Shown here: positions 26,201 to 37,246 of the stretch, piece after piece | Layout: the number at the start of each line of letters is the position of its first letter | Numbering within the stretch: the first letter of the stretch is position 1 | Assembly (NCBI RefSeq): GCF_021869535.1 | Contig: NW_026262668.1 | Coordinates: forward strand, 14,120,348 to 14,184,347 | Origin: Mytilus californianus | Taxonomy: Eukaryota > Mollusca > Bivalvia > Mytilida > Mytilidae | Length of the DNA stretch: 64,000 bases | Direction: 5' to 3' | Made by a program: the position numbers and the translations under genes | The notes under the pieces: generated by a model | What the model saw: the letters and a program-made list of their open reading frames with translations, nothing else | Database searches by the model: none | Told to the model about the DNA's origin: nothing

Positions 26201-28199
26201 TAGTCATAGGTTTGAACGTTGTTTTCAATTTAGACTTGTTTATATATTTTTTCGTTTGGGCTTGTATTATATTTGCCTTCGGGTTTATATGATCCGTTCA
26301 TCCTATTTCGACTCTTTCAAAATTCAAGAGTCTATCCTAAATTGAGGTAAATTATATGGCCTTCCAAATACCGTTTCTATTCCGAACATCACTGAAGAGA
26401 CATTAATTGTCGAAATCCGGATATGGTGTACAAATGTTTGCACCTCATGTTTGCGGTATACCATCTTTTCCGCAAGTTTATTGTTTTCTGTTGGGTAATA
26501 AATTATTTTAAGATCCATTTTGTTACATCTGGTGATCCGTTTATTTGGCAATCGCCAATGGCAGTCAACAGGGTTTAAGAACATCAGTTGTTCGACCTGC
26601 TAGTCAAATGCGTTTTGTTAAAATATACTTTTTCACTTTTTGGTCTTTTGGAAAATGTTGTTTGTGGTGTATTTAGACCCCTTTACCAAGAAATTTGTTT
26701 TGCATGCACACGTATAAAAATTGCGGTTTTTATCAAACGCAATCATAGGTTTGAACATTGTTTTCAATTTAGACTTGTTTATATATTTTTTCGTTTGGGC
26801 TTGTATTATATTTGCCTTCGGGTTTATATGATCCGTTCATCCTATTTCGACTCTTTCAAAATTCAAGAGTCTATCCTATATTGAGGTAAATTATATGGCC
26901 TTCCAAATACCGTTTCGATTCCGAACATCACTGAAGAGACATTAATTGTCGAAATCCGGATATGGTGTACTAATGTTTGCACCTCATGTTTGCGGTATAC
27001 CATCTTTTCCGCAAGTTTATTGTTTTCTGTTGGGTAATAAATTATTTTAAGATCCATTTTGTTACATCTGGTGATCCGTTTATTTGGCAATCGCCAATGG
27101 CAGTCAACAGGGTTTAAGAACATCAGTTGTTCGACCTGCTAGTCAAATGCGTTTTGTTAAAATATACTTTTTCACTTTTTGGTCTTTTGGAAAATGTTGT
27201 TTGTGGTGTATTTAGACCCCTTTACCAAGAAATTTGTTTTGCATGCACACGTATAAAAATTGCGGTTTTTATCAAACGCAATCATAGGTTTGAACATTGT
27301 TTTCAATTTAGACTTGTTTATATATTTTTTCGTTTGGGCTTGTATTATATTTGCCTTCGGGTTTATATGATCCGTTCATCCTATTTCGACTCTTTCAAAA
27401 TTCAAGAGTCTATCCTATATTGAGGTAAATTATATGGCCTTCCAAATACCGTTTCGATTCCGAACATCACTGAAGAGACATTAATTGTCGAAATCCGGAT
27501 ATGGTGTACTAATGTTTGCACCTCATGTTTGCGGTATACCATCTTTTCCGCAAGTTTATTGTTTTCTGTTGGGTAATAAATTATTTTAAGATCCATTTTG
27601 ATTCATCTGGTGATCCGTTTATTTGGCAATCGCCAATGGCAGTCAACAGGGTTTAAGAACATCAGTTGTTCGACCTGCTAGTCAAATGCGTTTTGTTAAA
27701 ATATACTTTTTCACTTTTTGGTCTTTTGGAAAATGTTGTTTGTGGTGTATTTAGACCCCTTTACCAAGAAATTTGTTTTGCATGCACACGTATAAAAATT
27801 GCGGTTTTTATCAAACGCAATCATAGGTTTGAACATTGTTTTCAATTTAGACTTGTTTATATATTTTTTCGTTTGGGCTTGTATTATATTTGCCTTCGGG
27901 TTTATATGATCCGTTCATCCTATTTCGACTCTTTCAAAATTCAAGAGTCTATCCTAAATTGAGGTAAATTATATGGCCTTCCAAATACCGTTTCTATTCC
28001 AAACATCACTGAAGAGACATTAATTGTCGAAATCCGGATATGGTGTACTAATTTTTGCACCTCATGTTTGCGGTTTACCATCTTTTCCGCAAGTTTATTG
28101 TTTCTGTTGGGTAATAAATTATTTTAAGATCCATTTTGTTACATCTGGTGATCCGTTTATTTGGCAATCGCCAATGGCAGTCAGCAGGGTTTAAGAACA

Positions 28200-31100
28200 T
28201 CAGTTGTTCGACCTGCTAGTCAAATGCGTTTTGTTAAAATATACTTTTTCACTTTTTGGTCTTTTGGAAATGTTGTTTGTGCTGTATTTAGACCCCTCTA
28301 CCAAGAAATTTGTTTTGCATGCACACGTATAAAAGTTGCGGTTTTTATCCAACGTAGTCATAGGTTTGAACGTTGTTTTCAATTTAGACTTGTTTATATA
28401 TTTTTTCGTTTGGGCTTGTATTATATTTGCCTTCGGGTTTATATGATCCGTTCATCCTATTTCGACTCTTTCAAAATTCAAGAGTCTATCCTAAATTGAG
28501 GTAAATTATATGGCCTTCCAAATACCGTTTCTATTCCGAACATCACTGAAGAGACATTAATTGTCGAAATCCGGATATGGTGTACAAATTTTTGCACCGC
28601 ATGTTTGCGATATACCATCTTTTCCGCAAGTTTATTGTTTTCTGTTGGGTAATAAATTATTTTAAGATCCATTTTGTTACATCTGGTGATCCGTTTATTT
28701 GGCAATCGCCAATGGCAGTCAACAGGGTTTAAGAACATCAGTTGTTCGACCTGCTAGTCAAATGCGTTTTGTTAAAATATACTTTTTCACTTTTTGGTCT
28801 TTTGGAAAATGTTGTTTGTGGTGTATTTAGACCCCTTTACCAAGAAATTTGTTTTGCATGCACACGTATAAAAATTGCGGTTTTTATCAAACGCAATCAT
28901 AGGTTTGAACATTGTTTTCAATTTAGACTTGTTTATATATTTTTTCGTTTGGGCTTGTATTATATTTGCCTTCGGGTTTATATGATCCGTTCATCCTATT
29001 TCGACTCTTTCAAAATTCAAGAGTCTATCCTATATTGAGGTAAATTATATGGCCTTCCAAATACCGTTTCGATTCCGAACATCACTGAAGAGACATTAAT
29101 TGTCGAAATCCGGATATGGTGTACTAATGTTTGCACCTCATGTTTGCGGTATACCATCTTTTCCGCAAGTTTATTGTTTTCTGTTGGGTAATAAATTATT
29201 TTAAGATCCATTTTGTTACATCTGGTGATCCGTTTATTTGGCAATCGCCAATGGCAGTCAACAGGGTTTAAGAACATCAGTTGTTCGACCTGCTAGTCAA
29301 ATGCGTTTTGTTAAAATATACTTTTTCACTTTTTGGTCTTTTGGAAAATGTTGTTTGTGGTGTATGTAGACCCCTTTACCAAGAAATTTGTTTTGCATGC
29401 ACACGTATAAAAATTGCGGTTTTTATCAAACGCAATCATAGGTTTGAACATTGTTTTCAATTTAGACTTGTTTATATATTTTTTCGTGTGGGCTTGTATT
29501 ATATTTGCCTTCGGGTTTATATGATCCGTTCATCCTATTTCGACTCTTTCAAAATTCAAGAGTCTATCCTATATTGAGGTAAATTATATGGCCTTCCAAA
29601 TACCGTTTCGATTCCGAACATCACTGAAGAGACATTAATTGTCGAAATCCGGATATGGTGTACTAATGTTTGCACCTCATGTTTGCGGTATACCATCTTT
29701 TCCGCAAGTTTATTGTTTTCTGTTGGGTAATAAATTATTTTAAGATCCATTTTGTTACATCTGGTGATCCGTTTATTTGGCAATCGCCAATGGCAGTCAA
29801 CAGGGTTTAAGAACATCAGTTGTTCGACCTGCTAGTCAAATGCGTTTTGTTAAAATATACTTTTTCACTTTTTGGTCTTTTGGAAAATGTTGTTTGTGGT
29901 GTATTTAGACCCCTTTACCAAGAAATTTGTTTTGCATGCACACGTATAAAAATTGCGGTTTTTATCAAACGCAATCATAGGTTTGAACATTGTTTTCAAT
30001 TTAGACTTGTTTATATATTTTTTCGTTTGGGCTTGTATTATATTTGCCTTCGGGTTTATATGATCCGTTCATCCTATTTCGACTCTTTCAAAATTCAAGA
30101 GTCTATCCTATATTGAGGTAAATTATATGGCCTTCCAAATACCGTTTCGATTCCGAACATCACTGAAGAGACATTAATTGTCGAAATCCGGATATGGTGT
30201 ACTAATGTTTGCACCTCATGTTTGCGGTATACCATCTTTTCCGCAAGTTTATTGTTTTCTGTTGGGTAATAAATTATTTTAAGATCCATTTTGTTACATC
30301 TGGTGATCCATTTATTTGGCAATCGCCAATGGCAGTCAACAGGGTTTAAGAACATCAGTTGTTCGACCTGCTAGTCAAATGCGTTTTGTTAAAATATACT
30401 TTTTCACTTTTTGGTCTTTTGGAAAATGTTGTTTGTGGTGTATTTAGACCCCTTTACCAAGAAATTTGTTTTGCATGCACACGTATAAAAATTGCGGTTT
30501 TTATCAAACGCAATCATAGGTTTGAACATTGTTTTCAATTTAGACTTGTTTATATATTTTTTCGTTTGGGCTTGTATTATATTTGCCTTCGGGTTTATAT
30601 GATCCGTTCATCCTATTTCGACTCTTTCAAAATTCAAGAGTCTATCCTAAATTGAGGTAAATTATATGGCCTTCCAAATACCGTTTCTATTCCAAACATC
30701 ACTGAAGAGACATTAATTGTCGAAATCCGGATATGGTGTACTAATTTTTGCACCTCATGTTTGCGGTTTACCATCTTTTCCGCAAGTTTATTGTTTCTGT
30801 TGGGTAATAAATTATTTTAAGATCCATTTTGTTACATCTGGTGATCCGTTTATTTGGCAATCGCCAATGGCAGTCAGCAGGGTTTAAGAACATCAGTTGT
30901 TCGACCTGCTAGTCAAATGCGTTTTGTTAAAATATACTTTTTCACTTTTTGGTCTTTTGGAAATGTTGTTTGTGCTGTATTTAGACCCCTCTACCAAGAA
31001 ATTTGTTTTGCATGCACACGTATAAAAGTTGCGGTTTTTATCCAACGTAGTCATAGGTTTGAACGTTGTTTTCAATTTAGACTTGTTTATATATTTTTTC

Positions 31101-33586
31101 GTTTGGGCTTGTATTATATTTGCCTTCGGGTTTATATGATCCGTTCATCCTATTTCGACTCTTTCAAAATTCAAGAGTCTATCCTAAATTGAGGTAAATT
31201 ATATGGCCTTCCAAATACCGTTTCTATTCCGAACATCACTGAAGAGACATTAATTGTCGAAATCCGGATATGGTGTACAAATTTTTGCACCGCATGTTTG
31301 CGGTATACCATCTTTTCCGCAAGTTTATTGTTTTCTGTTGGGTAATAAATTATTTTAAGATCCATTTTGTTACATCTGGTGATCCGTTTATTTGGCAATC
31401 GCCAATGGCAGTCAACAGGGTTTAAGAACATCAGTTGTTCGACCTGCTAGTCAAATGCGTTTTGTTAAAATATACTTTTTCACTTTTTGGTCTTTTGGAA
31501 AATGTTGTTTGTGGTGTATTTAGACCCCTTTACCAAGAAATTTGTTTTGCATGCACACGTATAAAAATTGCGGTTTTTATCAAACGCAATCATAGGTTTG
31601 AACATTGTTTTCAATTTAGACTTGTTTATATATTTTTTCGTTTGGGCTTGTATTATATTTGCCTTCGGGTTTATATGATCCGTTCATCCTATTTCGACTC
31701 TTTCAAAATTCAAGAGTCTATCCTATATTGAGGTAAATTATATGGCCTTCCAAATACCGTTTCGATTCCGAACATCACTGAAGAGACATTAATTGTCGAA
31801 ATCCGGATATGGTGTACTAATGTTTGCACCTCATGTTTGCGGTATACCATCTTTTCCGCAAGTTTATTGTTTTCTGTTGGGTAATAAATTATTTTAAGAT
31901 CCATTTTGTTACATCTGGTGATCCGTTTATTTGGCAATCGCCAATGGCAGTCAACAGGGTTTAAGAACATCAGTTGTTCGACCTGCTAGTCAAATGCGTT
32001 TTGTTAAAATATACTTTTTCACTTTTTGGTCTTTTGGAAAATGTTGTTTGTGGTGTATTTAGACCCCTTTACCAAGAAATTTGTTTTGCATGCACACGTA
32101 TAAAAATTGCGGTTTTTATCAAACGCAATCATAGGTTTGAACATTGTTTTCAATTTAGACTTGTTTATATATTTTTTCGTGTGGGCTTGTATTATATTTG
32201 CCTTCGGGTTTATATGATCCGTTCATCCTATTTCGACTCTTTCAAAATTCAAGAGTCTATCCTATATTGAGGTAAATTATATGGCCTTCCAAATACCGTT
32301 TCGATTCCGAACATCACTGAAGAGACATTAATTGTCGAAATCCGGATATGGTGTACTAATGTTTGCACCTCATGTTTGCGGTATACCATCTTTTCCGCAA
32401 GTTTATTGTTTTCTGTTGGGTAATAAATTATTTTAAGATCCATTTTGTTACATCTGGTGATCCGTTTATTTGGCAATCGCCAATGGCAGTCAACAGGGTT
32501 TAAGAACATCAGTTGTTCGACCTGCTAGTCAAATGCGTTTTGTTAAAATATACTTTTTCACTTTTTGGTCTTTTGGAAAATGTTGTTTGTGGTGTATTTA
32601 GACCCCTTTACCAAGACATTTGTTTTGCATGCACACGTATAAAAATTGCGGTTTTTATCAAACGCAATCATAGGTTTGAACATTGTTTTCAATTTAGACT
32701 TGTTTATATATTTTTTCGTTTGGGCTTGTATTATATTTGCCTTCGGGTTTATATGATCCGTTCATCCTATTTCGACTCTTTCAAAATTCAAGAGTCTATC
32801 TTATATTGAGGTAAATTATATGGCCTTCCAAATACCGTTTCGATTCCGAACATCACTGAAGAGACATTAATTGTCGAAATCCGGATATGGTGTACTAATG
32901 TTTGCACCTCATGTTTGCGGTATACCATCTTTTCCGCAAGTTTATTGTTTTCTGTTGGGTAATAAATTATTTTAAGATCCATTTTGTTACATCTGGTGAT
33001 CCATTTATTTGGCAATCGCCAATGGCAGTCAACAGGGTTTAAGAACATCAGTTGTTCGACCTGCTAGTCAAATGCGTTTTGTTAAAATATACTTTTTCAC
33101 TTTTTGGTCTTTTGGAAAATGTTGTTTGTGGTGTATTTAGACCCCTTTACCAAGAAATTTGTTTTGCATGCACACGTATAAAAATTGCGTTTTTTTATCA
33201 AACGCAATCATAGGTTTGAACATTGTTTTCAATTTAGACTTGTTTATATATTTTTTCGTTTGGGCTTGTATTATATTTGCCTTCGGGTTTATATGATCCG
33301 TTCATCCTATTTCGACTCTTTCAAAATTCAAGAGTCTATCCTAAATTGAGGTAAATTATATGGCCTTCCAAATACCGTTTCTATTCCAAACATCACTGAA
33401 GAGACAATAATTGTCGAAATCCGGATATGGTGTACTAATTTTTGCACCTCATGTTTGCGGTTTACCATCTTTTCCGCAAGTTTATTGTTTCTGTTGGGTA
33501 ATAAATTATTTTAAGATCCATTTTGTTACATCTGGTGATCCGTTTATTTGGCAATCGCCAATGGCAGTCAGCAGGGTTTAAGAACA
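28200..33586. repeat. Five-unit higher-order repeat in the satellite (2693 bp), two copies
   Basis: Copy 1 is 28200-30892 and copy 2 is 30893-33586. Rare variants are shared at exactly 2693-bp spacing: GCACCGCATG near 28595/31288, CGTGTGGGC near 29485/32178 and GATCCATTTATT near 30307/33000. A few variants are private to one copy, such as TATGTAGACC near 29364. The duplication is therefore recent but not brand new. Confidence 0.85.
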
Positions 33587-34317
33587 TCAGTTGTTCGACC
33601 TGCTAGTCAAATGCGTTTTGTTAAAATATACTTTTTCACTTTTTGGTCTTTTGGAAATGTTGTTTGTGCTGTATTTTGACCCCTCTACCAAGAAATTTGT
33701 TTTGCATGCACACGTATAAAAGTTGCGGTTTTTATCCAACGTAGTCATAGGTTTGAACGTTGTTTTCAATTTAGACTTGTTTATATATTTTTTCGTTTGG
33801 GCTTGTATTATATTTGCCTTCGGGTTTATATGATCCGTTCATCCTATTTCGACTCTTTCAAAATTCAAGAGTCTATCCTAAATTGAGGTTAATTATATGG
33901 CCTTCCAAATACCGTTTCTATTCCGAACATCACTGAAGAGACATTAATTGTCGAAATCCGGATATGGTGTACAAATTTTTGCACCTCATGTTTGCGGTAT
34001 ACCATCTTTTCCTCAAGTTTATTGTTTTCTGTTGGGTAATAAATTATTTTAAGATCCATTTTGTTACATCTGGTGATCCGTTTATTTGGCAATCGCCAAT
34101 GGCAGTCAACAGGGTTTAAGAACATCAGTTGTTCGACCTGCTAGTCAAATGCGTTTTGTTAAAATATACTTTTTCACTTTTTGGTCTTTTGGAAAATGTT
34201 GTTTGTGCTGTATTTAGACCCCTCTACCAAGAAATTTGTTTTGCATGCACACGTATAAAAATTGCGGTTTTTATCCAACGTAATCATTGGTTTGAACGTT
34301 GTTTTCAATTTAGACTT

Positions 34318-34320
<3 letters not shown>

Positions 34321-34358
<38 letters not shown>
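34321..34358. repeat. (TA)n microsatellite at the right array edge
   Basis: A pure TA tract of 38 bp. It begins inside the satellite motif CTTGTTTATATAT, so the array ends by running into this tract. Confidence 0.95.
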
Positions 34359-34359
<1 letters not shown>

Positions 34360-34362
<3 letters not shown>

Positions 34363-34790
34363 AGTACGTCTGAACCAGTGACAACTCTACGACAAATTTT
34401 ATCCATCGGATCACCAATGATGGTGATACAAGGCTGATATATATTGCTTTATTTTTATTTTTGTAACTAATGACTGCCCGGGTTATAAGTGGAATGTAAA
34501 AAAGGAACACCAGGCTTGGACTCGTGATGAATACTGCAACAGGTAAGATATCGAAATAAAATATATACATTGTCGAAAAAGACGAAAGGATGTGTAGTTG
34601 TTGAATTTCATATCGTAAGAAATTATGGAAACAAATTTAATTTTTATGTCATTCGAAGTGAAAATAGAAAGATGAAAATGTATGATATAAATAAACTCAT
34701 CATAGATACCAGGATCAAAATTGTGTACGGCACACGCGCGTTTCGCCTACAAAAGACTCGTCAGTGGCAGTAGAACAAAGAATATTAAAA
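34360..34790 (-). mobile_element. Dispersed hammerhead-bearing repeat, copy b
   Basis: Begins 'acataagtacgtctgaacca' and ends with the 'catcatagataccagg' and hammerhead segment, a combination I recall as a Mytilus interspersed element. It adjoins the right edge of the hammerhead satellite but carries its hammerhead on the opposite strand. Confidence 0.65.
34725..34770 (-). ncRNA. Hammerhead motif, dispersed copy b, degenerate
   Basis: Minus strand: CTGACGA, stem II GTCT/AGGC and GAAA are intact. The cleavage triplet reads GUG instead of GUC, and stem I has a C-C mismatch. Position 17 must be A, C or U, so cleavage is not expected. Confidence 0.6.
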
Positions 34791-35127
34791 AGGCCTTATA
34801 TATGAACATGAAAATTATGCCACACTACGGCTTTGACTTGTAATCAAACTGGTAATTTCATTATTACAAACTAAGCAACATAAATATATATTGAGGTGGG
34901 TCATGAGCATTGTGTTTAACCGTTAGCCTTATCTTGTATAACATTATTTAATTAGAGCTTGCAGCTGCTACGCACCAGTGCCTGTGCAAAAGGTTAATGA
35001 ACCAGGGTTATGTCAAAGAACGTCTCGTCATTTTTCTAAAAAAGTTCATCGGAAGATACCTTGTTGATAAATATTCCGTATCAACTTCACAAATAATACA
35101 TGATGGTCTTGAAGTGTAGTTTCTATG

Positions 35128-35232
35128 TACTGACGTTGTAATTACGTGTTATAATGTTCCAGGTACTGACGTTGTAATTACGTGTTATAATGTCCTAGGT
35201 ACTGACGTTGTAATTACGTGTTATAATGTTCT
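35128..35232. repeat. 36-bp tandem repeat, three copies
   Basis: Units starting TACTGACGTTGTAATTACG at 35128, 35164 and 35200, with only one or two differences. Each holds a CRE-like TGACGTT and an AT-rich near-palindrome. Confidence 0.9.
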
Positions 35233-35269
35233 TTTTATGTGTCTTTGTATATTATTAACCTTAACTGTT

Positions 35270-35730
35270 TAGTCCATTTTTGGTGATAAACTTTTGGCGT
35301 GACTAGGTATTTATACAACCTGCCATTGTGTTATTGTGCTATGGTCATTTTTATATTCTTGTCTTTCATTTTTGCTTGTGTACGTCGAACATTTTTTTTT
35401 TCTTTGTTAAAATAGTTTTTTGTTGTTATAGTGATTAAGATTATAACACAATGATGACTGTTGTACCCCGATATTTGACATTTTTACCTATTAATATAAG
35501 GGAATTCTATATGACTGTCATACAAGTGAGAGGTTTAGCTAGCTATAAAACAAGGTTTAATCCACCAATTTCTACATCAGAAAATACCTGTACCAAGTCA
35601 GGAATATGACAGTTGTTTTCCATTCGTTTAATGTGTTTGAGCTTTTGATTTTGCCATCTGATAAAGAACTTTTCGTTTTGAATTTCCCATTAATTCGGTA
35701 TTTTTGCTATTTTACTTTTTAGAACCTATA
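35270..35730 (+). repeat. Dispersed Mytilus-type repeat
   Basis: Contains 'ccgatatttgacatttttac', 'caagtgagaggtttagct' and 'gtaccaagtcaggaatatga', phrases I recall from a very abundant mussel interspersed repeat. No intact ORF is present here. Confidence 0.6.
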
Positions 35731-36037
35731 TTGGTAATATTTCTTGTGACAATCTGTTATGAAGGATGTTCAAACATTTTCTATATATGTATGTAATAAC
35801 ACCGAAATATACCTATATACCTATATACTATGACAAACAATATAATTCAATTTGTTTTTCTGGTTCTTCTTCGTTATTTGGAAAATATTTGCATCTCCAT
35901 TTTAAAAGCTATACAATCTAACGTTAATGGACATAAAAGATTTCGTTTGCATACAGAAGTACTGAGTTATCATCTTTTTGAAAATGAAGTGAAAATCTGA
36001 ACAAACGTAAACTTAACTGTTGTTTGTTGATACTTAC

Positions 36038-36119
36038 GGCTTGTTAGACTCTTCAAAAACTCATCCTCATCAGAACTTGAAACTGTCGCCAGTCTTCCTC
36101 CCAATGCAACACAATATTC
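36038..36119 (-). CDS. PAN/C-type lectin gene, exon 3 (lectin N-terminal half)
   Basis: An 82-nt exon too short for an ORF scan. The acceptor is TTTATTAATAG and the donor CC|GTAAGT, a strong consensus. It encodes residues 125-151 (EYCVALGGRLATVSSSDEDE, then FLKSLTS), the typical first half of a C-type lectin domain: the invariant cysteine (127), GG-LA and an acidic stretch before the second helix. It enters in phase 0 and leaves with one extra base. Joined to exon 4, that base completes the codon just before WIGG. Homology and reading phase both support the junction, although the next exon lies 29 kb away across the satellite. Confidence 0.85.
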
Positions 36120-36479
36120 CTATTAATAAATGCTTTCTTTTATTTTGAAAGTTAAAAAAAATCACATTTAAAAGTATAAGAACAAAACGAGAGGAGAGAA
36201 AGGTTTTCCATTGCCCTTCATTTTAACCGCTTATAATATATGCTGCAATCGTTTTAAAACGTAGGCGTGGCTTAATGCTTTATACTGGTGGTAACTATTT
36301 ATTACAAAAAAAATTGAACATTTACATTTTGAAATTTGTAATGAATTGTTCACACTTCCAAAAAATTCATTACTCTATAAACATATTGTTTTTGTTTTTT
36401 TATGATGTGAAACAGATATTCCATAACGGTCAACCAACTCGTGATGACGTCCGTAAAATTTCGAAGGGATGATTTCAAC

Positions 36480-36905
36480 TTCACCACTTGGAACTCTTGG
36501 TTTGATAGCTTCCATGCGAACAGCAACCCTCTATCAAGGAAATTATTTTAGGAAATACGTGATCTGAAATATCGTTTCAACTGGGAGATATATACTCCAT
36601 AAGCAGGTACGTGCTGGAATGTGGCTACAGATAAATGAAAAGTTCACAATTGGAAAGCTGAAATAATCTCTTTGGTGGCAAAGTTTTGTTCTCAACCAAC
36701 CTCGTTGTCACTTTCTAGATATAAGTCAAGATATGAGGCAGACTTAACTGTATCTATTATATTCTTTATTTTATCTATGGGATAGATGCGTTTAACATAG
36801 TCACCAAACTCTGAATTATTTAGTGAGAGGACATCATCTATACAGCGGAAAGTGAAGTTAAAGAATAATGCTAGCTTCTTTTCGTTCTTCCTAATATGCT
36901 ACTGT
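36480..36905 (-). pseudogene. Reverse-transcriptase fragment, IDD-box type
   Basis: Translating the minus strand gives FNFTFRCIDDVLSLNN, then KRIYPIDKIK, SASYLDLYLE and PAYGVYISQL before FLDRGLL, with stops and frameshifts in between. IDD is the catalytic box, with the preceding Y changed to C. I recall this as a mollusc retroelement reverse transcriptase, possibly Penelope-like. The clade is not settled. A second fragment of the same family lies at 54105-54262. Confidence 0.7.
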
Positions 36906-37246
36906 ATGACGTCATTCTTGTATGAATTACATTACGATAAATAATTAGTGGTGACATTTTGTTTTGTTATCAGTTGCATTCGTTCATTTGACTGATTACA
37001 GCAACACATATTTTGAAACGTAACAATTTTACTCCGCATTTTCAACAGTTAATCTTTAAAAGCAGTTTACACTTGACGTAAATGGCGATTCAAAGGATTC
37101 GCCATGTAACGGAACAATGCTCGACAGAGTCTCACTAAGCTTTATCTCTATATCGGTAATGATGGGATAAAATTATAATATAACGGCCCAGGCCATGTGA
37201 AAATTTCTAACAAATCAATAGATTGCATGCATTATTATATTAACAA
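36906..37246. other. Unassigned spacer before the 29-bp array
   Basis: No repeat or ORF recognised. A small inverted motif GGCGAATCC-like pair is present (GGCGATTC / GATTCGCC, near 37083-37104). Confidence 0.4.

Larger units (their letters stand above)
10731..34320 (+). repeat. Hammerhead-ribozyme satellite, about 44 units of 538-540 bp
   Basis: A continuous head-to-tail array with very high identity between neighbouring units. Successive TTGTTCGACCTGCTAGTC boxes are spaced 538-540 bp apart from 10962 to 34129. Each unit has: a hammerhead motif; a TTGCGG/CCGCAA 6-bp stem just downstream; a TTGGC-AATC-GCCAA hairpin; and a GACTCTT/AAGAGTC 7-bp stem with a 9-nt loop. At least two unit types mix. 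One has GGAAAATG, TTTACC and AACGCAATC; the other has GGAAATG, CTCTACC and AACGTAGTC. Recurring 61-120 residue ORFs on both strands are shifted by 1-bp indels between types, so they are not genes. The left edge abuts the Ginger-like element and the right edge runs into a (TA)n tract. Confidence 0.97.
6831..36037 (-). other. Intron 3 of the lectin gene (29.2 kb)
   Basis: It runs from donor CC|GTAAGT at 36037 to acceptor TTTCCAG at 6831. It holds the 7.3-kb ORF relic, a Ginger-like element, the entire hammerhead satellite and several dispersed repeats. The satellite's ribozyme motifs are on the strand opposite to the pre-mRNA. Confidence 0.75.

Noticed and set aside
10962-34437. Repeated ORFs of 61-120 codons on both strands of the satellite, some apparently conserved
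   Set aside because: Conservation follows from array homogenisation. One-base indels between unit types shift the frame, starts differ between units, and the composition is not protein-like. The conserved feature is the ribozyme.
34310-34570. 86-residue minus ORF ending in an Ile/Tyr run
   Set aside because: The tail is the (TA)n microsatellite and the rest is a dispersed repeat.
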